This document shows, piece by piece, positions 59,600 through 64,000 of a stretch of 64,000 bases of DNA (within the stretch, counting starts at the first letter, position 1; every line of letters starts with the position of its first letter). Position numbers and translations under genes: made by a program. The notes below the pieces were generated by a model. It saw only the letters and a list, made by a program, of their open reading frames with translations. It made no database searches and was not told the origin of the DNA. The DNA is from Meghimatium bilineatum (taxonomy: Eukaryota; Mollusca; Gastropoda; Stylommatophora; Philomycidae), in the NCBI GenBank assembly GCA_034231615.1, contig CM067315.1, forward strand, positions 30,482,133-30,546,132. The letters run 5' to 3'.

Positions 59600-60340
59600 A
59601 ACTTTGGTGTTGTGTCTTTAAACAAAACTTTGGTGTTGTGTCTTTAAACAAAATTTTGGTGTTGTGTCTTTAAACAAACCTTTGCTGTTGTGTCTTTAAA
59701 CAAACCTTTGGTGTTGTGTCTTTAAACAAAACTTTGGTGTTGTGTCTTTAAACAAAACTTTGGTGTTGTGTCTTTAAAAAAAACTTTGGTATTGTGTCTT
59801 TAAACAAACCTTTCGTGTTGTGTCTTTGAACAAATCTTTGGTGTTGTGTCTTTAAACAAAACGTTGGTGTTGTGTCTTTAAACAAACCTTTAGTGTTGTG
59901 TCTTTAAACAAACCTTTGGTGTTGTGTCTTTAAACAAACCTTTGCTGTTGTGTCTTTAAACAAACCTTTGGTGTTGTGTCTTTAAATAAAACTTTGGTGT
60001 TGTGTCTTTAAACAAATTTTTGGTGTTGTGTCTTTAAGCAAACCTTTGGTGTTGTGTCTTTAAACAAACCTTTGGTGTTGTGTCTTTAAACAAACCTTTG
60101 CTGTTGTGTCTTTAAACAAACCTTTGATGTTGTGTCTTTAAACAAAAATTTGGTGTTGTGTCTTTAAACAAACCTTTCGTTGTGTTTTTAAACAAAGTTG
60201 GTTGTTATTTTAAACAAAGTTGGTTGTGTTTTTAAACAAAATTGGTTGTGTTTTTGAGCAAAATTTTTTTTAAACAAAAGTTTGGTTATATTTTTAAACA
60301 AAGCATTGGTTGTGTTTTTAAAGAAATCTTTGATTTTGTG
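59600..60340 (-). repeat. 26-bp minisatellite (right arm)
   Basis: About 27 units of the 52,370 repeat; longer than the left copy, with different unit variants. Confidence 0.95.
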
Positions 60341-60345
60341 TTTAA

Positions 60346-60510
60346 CATTCTTCTTCTTCAGGGTTCATTCTCAAAATCCTCCTGGATCTCTCTTGTAGCA
60401 GGACAATGGTCCAACTAGATTTCCAGCAGGATGCAATCAAGAAAATGGAAATACGTTGTGTCGCCGTTTAATTTGCGCCAATGACCCGATACATCCGTCT
60501 TCAGCGGAGA
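60346..60510 (-). mobile_element. SINE-B copy (right arm)
   Basis: Inverted copy of 52,187-52,356. Confidence 0.9.
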
Positions 60511-60599
60511 GTTTAAACAAAAAATTAGTATTGTGATTATAAACAAAATATTCAACACATAATAGAGACTTCCAAAATTTAATGATTATTAATTCACCC

Positions 60600-60860
60600 T
60601 CTTCTTCCTCCTTTGTAATCAAACTCCTACAATTATTAGGATGTAAACCAGAGAATGGAATGCGTTGTGTCCTGGTTTACAGCTTAGTTGCGATGTCGGC
60701 GCCTTTCAGTCTGGCACATCTGACTTCGGCATGATGTCTGGGTCGTTTTGATCATGTATGGTATGATACAGCTATCTTCACCGCATGACAACTTTAATCG
60801 CTTCTTACAACATGCATGGAAGGTAAACAATATTGCTATTCTTTGCTTCCCTTTCGAGGT
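60600..60860 (-). mobile_element. SINE-A copy (right arm)
   Basis: Inverted copy of 51,848-52,105. Confidence 0.86.
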
Positions 60861-61469
60861 ACGAAACTGGCCATTTTAAAATGTTGTTTTTATTACACCA
60901 GCCATGTTTTTGGCATGGAGTTCAGCGGCCAGACTTCCCGCACCTTCCGTTTGCCAGAATCACCTCCCTGCTTAGACTGAACCGCAAACTAAATAATAAA
61001 TCGCAGTTTGATAACGTTTGGCGTGTATGCCAGAGTCAATTAGCTGTTTGGCTTTTCTCACAAGCCGTTTGACGTGACCCTGGCAGCTGCTGGTAGGGGG
61101 TAAAATATTCAAGAAACAGCGTCCGCTGATGTTTGATGTGATTTACAATCCTATTGTATTAAGGAACCATATCTTTCCAGACGGGTGTATGTGTAGAGTA
61201 GTTCATATTGCACTCAAGAAGTCGCGGGTTCGAATTCGACTCGTGACGTCAATATTGTTGAAAGGGTTGAGAAGGTATAGAGAATTACCTTCATTACGCG
61301 CGAGTTTCCCCATATGTACTTTGCCAATTTTGGACAAGCTGCACAATGTCTGCCTCGAGCACCATTCATAGCACGTAACTCCGTAGCTGCAAACGATACA
61401 CATTGGGGTCTACAAAATAATCCATTATCAACACTTCTGCTTTGTCTGATGCGTTAAGTGTGAGGGTCC

Positions 61470-61720
61470 TAAAACAGGAAAACAAAATAGTAACATTGCT
61501 ACATGCAATGCATGTATTAGGAGGGTACTAAGAAGGTTTTGGAGTGTAATAGGCGGTCCCACCTCATAAAAACATAAAGTAACCTAGAGGCCATTATGAA
61601 GTCGGATTTGTCAAGCCGAAAGGCGCACACATCGCAGATACGTAATAAACCATTACATAGTGCATTGCGCTATAATACCTACATTCTGCACGCATGCAGG
61701 AGTTTGAGAATGAAGGTAGA
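61470..61720 (+). mobile_element. SINE-A-like copy (right arm)
   Basis: Inverted copy of 50,985-51,235. Confidence 0.8.
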
Positions 61721-61781
61721 AACAGAAATAGATGATTATATTTATGTCTTTTATATAAGAAGAGAGCACATATTATCGTGA

Positions 61782-62165
61782 AACAAAGGAGATAGCTGAA
61801 ATAGATAAAACAAAGGAGATAGCTGAAATAGATGAAGCAACTGAGATAGCTGAAATAGATGAAACAAAGGAGATAGTTGAAATAGATAAAACAAAGGAGA
61901 TAGCTGAAATAGATGAAACAACTGAGATAGCTGAAATAGATTAAACAAAGGAGATAGTTGAAATAGATAAAACAAAGGAGATAGCTGAAATAGATGAAAC
62001 AAAGGAGATAGTTGAAATAGATGAAACAAAGGATATAGCTGAAAGAGATGAAACAAAGGATATAGCTGAAAGAGATGAAATAAAGGCAGCTGAAACAGTT
62101 AAAACAAAGGAGATAGCTGAAACAGATGAAACAAAGGAGTCAGATGAAACAGATAAAACAAAAAC
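61782..62165 (-). repeat. 27-bp minisatellite (right arm)
   Basis: Inverted copy of 50,530-50,932 with rearranged unit variants. Confidence 0.95.
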
Positions 62166-62889
62166 AAAGGAGATTAGTTTTTCCGTGATTCCTGAGTGAA
62201 AGATAACATACATATACATGGTGGATGGAACAATCGCGTGCCTAAGCTAATGATACCATGTCAGTGTCCATAAATTACTTCAACACTTTTGTTTACAATT
62301 TCGGACTCCCACCCCCCCCCCCTGTCAACAACGTGTCAAGAATTCAGCGATTCCCCTTCCTGCTTAATTATATCAAAAGACCCCCCCCCTCCCGCTTAAA
62401 AGTATTTTTTCCTCAGAAATAATGTCAATAATCGTAAATATATTTTATTATTTCTAGAAAAAAAAATATTTGAAATTCGCAAAAATTTATGTTGTGTATA
62501 AAAACAGTTTTCTTATCAAATTTGGGTCGAATTGCCTATTTACCCCCCAACCCCCCCCCCCCCCATTGTTAATATTGTCACACGTTTCCAATACCAAAAC
62601 TAATTGTTGACGTTTTCTCTGATCGATCTCTCCCCTCCCCCAGCCCTTGAAATAAATGTGACAGCCACGATCACAATGATCTGGAATGTAATTAAAACAA
62701 TTAATCTTTTATTGGTAATCGATTATGGTACATTTATATTGCTTAAATAAATTTGACACATTTTGTAATCAATAATCTATCGCAATGGAAACAAAAAGAC
62801 AAATCATAAATCCAATCTATACAAGAACATTGTGATAATCAATGTCAGTCACAAACACTAACAAAACAACCAGAGAGAAAGTTTACTAC

Positions 62890-63090
62890 ATGTGAAATGA
62901 GATGTCTAAGAAAATCAGCAAACAGTAGAAAAAGATATTTTGTGAGGAATGAAGAGATTACAAGAACTGATGGAGCAACATCTGTGGTCAAACACATTGA
63001 AAAACAGAGACAAAAATGGTTCGGCCACTTAATGAGATTGAGCCCTTATTGGCCAGCGGCAAGAGCATACAATATAAAAATGGGAAAATG
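62890..63090 (+). mobile_element. LINE-R C-terminal fragment (right arm)
   Basis: MRCLRKSANSRKRYFVRNEE to WFGHLMRLSPYWPAARAYNI; one K/T change relative to the left arm. Confidence 0.85.
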
Positions 63091-63120
63091 TCTTTTCTCA
63101 GTTATAAATGTATCTATGCT

Positions 63121-63475
63121 TCTTCTTCTTCGTCGTACGCCTTGCGCAGACCCTCTGAAAGCATTCCGCTGACCGTCCTGAGAAGGACGTATGAGGGTGA
63201 TCTGCGTTGTGTCATGTTTTACAGCAAGCTGCGTTATCTGCGCCTTTCGACCTGACACATCCGTCTTCAGCCAGCATTTTTTGGGCCGGGTTGGCATTCC
63301 CGTATCTTCGATCCCTAGTACTTGGCCAGGCTACACCAGGATTGCTGCACTCCTGTTTCCAGGCCCACTGCGTGGAAGTGTACTGAGGGTCTTGGCCAGC
63401 TGTCGTTCGCTGACCCTGATGCTCGACCAGCTATGTAGCGCCGGCCTGTGCACTCTGGTGTGCATGACATCTCTG
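63121..63475 (-). mobile_element. SINE-C: 355-bp SINE-like insertion unique to the right arm
   Basis: Absent from the matching left-arm site (49,565-49,585). TATGCT flanks both sides (63,115-63,120 and 63,476-63,481). It begins with the reversed GAA tail (TCTTCTTCTTCGTCGTACGC), carries the shared core (TGCGTTGTGTCATGTTTTAC, CGCCTTTCGACCTGACACAT) and has its own GC-richer 5' half (CTTGGCCAGGCTACACCAGG). Confidence 0.88.
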
Positions 63476-63481
63476 TATGCT

Positions 63482-64000
63482 ATACACATGTTTTGGAATA
63501 CTCTTGCGTCAGCTCTGTATCTCTTTTACCTGTTTCTTACAGGTATGTAATCAATTTGAGATGTTTGTTGTAAATTGTTCCATTTATACCAAGACTTTTT
63601 GTGGCTCTGCCTATTATTGGAAGAAATTATTCGTTATAATTAGTCTATGTTCTAAACATAAGTTAATCATTTATTCTTCGATGCTGTTTCTTTCTTTTGT
63701 TGAGTCCTATAGTTGCCATAACAGTATTCACAGTTAGATGTTTTCTTCCCTATTCTGTGGTTGAAATCACCCATGATGTATAACTAGTCTGTGTTGTTAA
63801 TCCTGTTTAAGACATCATTACAGACATCATTATGGACATCATTACAGACATCATTATAGACATCATTACAGACATCATTACAGACATCATTATAGATAGT
63901 GTATACAAAAAATGCAGTTCCTTCATCTATATTACTACTATCGTTGTACGCTGCATAAACTTGTTCTAATGTAACTGTTCTTTTATTCTCTATTAATCCT
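63482..64000 (-). mobile_element. LINE endonuclease-domain fragment (right arm)
   Basis: Inverted copy of 49,042-49,560, including GDFNHRIG and the 12-bp repeat; cut by the window edge. Confidence 0.8.

Larger units (their letters stand above)
56593..64000. repeat. right arm of the large inverted duplication
   Basis: Reverse copy of the left arm. It continues past the window edge. It is longer by about 480 bp, mostly a 355-bp SINE-C insertion at 63,121-63,475. Confidence 0.97.

Overview
The window is eukaryotic and almost certainly metazoan. It has spliced coding exons, non-LTR retrotransposons (RTE-like and other LINE families), SINE-like elements with target-site duplications (TSDs), an unusual DNA transposon and many minisatellites. 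Nothing fixes the phylum. The LINE and SINE flavour reminds me of invertebrates such as molluscs, but that is only an impression.

Layout. (1) 1-12,594 is one AT-rich satellite of about 60-77 bp units with higher-order repeats. (2) 12,595-33,794 (minus strand) holds ten exons of one host gene, a procollagen galactosyltransferase (COLGALT/GLT25D) homologue: signal peptide, the first glycosyltransferase domain with a D-A-D motif, and the start of the second domain. The last visible exon ends exactly where the satellite begins, so the satellite is intronic and the 3' part of the gene lies left of the window. Its introns are full of SINEs, LINE fragments, minisatellites, a foldback element and a 2.2-kb DNA transposon. 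One exon boundary is GC-AG, three coding frame breaks are present, and one expected short segment is missing. (3) 33.9-42.3 kb is a LINE graveyard in which several nested insertions can be ordered by their TSDs. (4) 42.7-48.7 kb holds three long minisatellites (43-, 23- and 37-bp units) between LINE and SINE remnants. (5) From about 49.0 kb to the right edge is a very large imperfect palindrome: arms about 49,042-55,971 and 56,593-64,000, with a 621-bp unique spacer. Every element of the left arm (LINE pieces, SINEs, minisatellites, G-runs, tRNA-like sequence) recurs inverted in the right arm. The right arm also carries a 355-bp SINE-like insertion of its own.

Names used here. SINE-A is about 255 bp and SINE-B about 157 bp; both end in (GAA)n and share a core, and a 355-bp relative is SINE-C. 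SINE-T has a tRNA-like head. L1* is an RTE-like LINE whose ORF ends ...HGT-stop. LINE-Y ends ...EYVT-stop. LINE-R has a QQI(R/K)WF tail. LINE-C ends ...VVPLRP-stop. LINE-Z has a C-terminal zinc-knuckle. These are local names, not database names. For SINEs, the strand given is the one whose 3' end carries the GAA tail. Apart from the COLGALT gene, one possible first exon at 20.3-20.5 kb and two weak ORFs in the palindrome arms, I see no convincing host coding sequence. No translation of a satellite or minisatellite is annotated as a gene.
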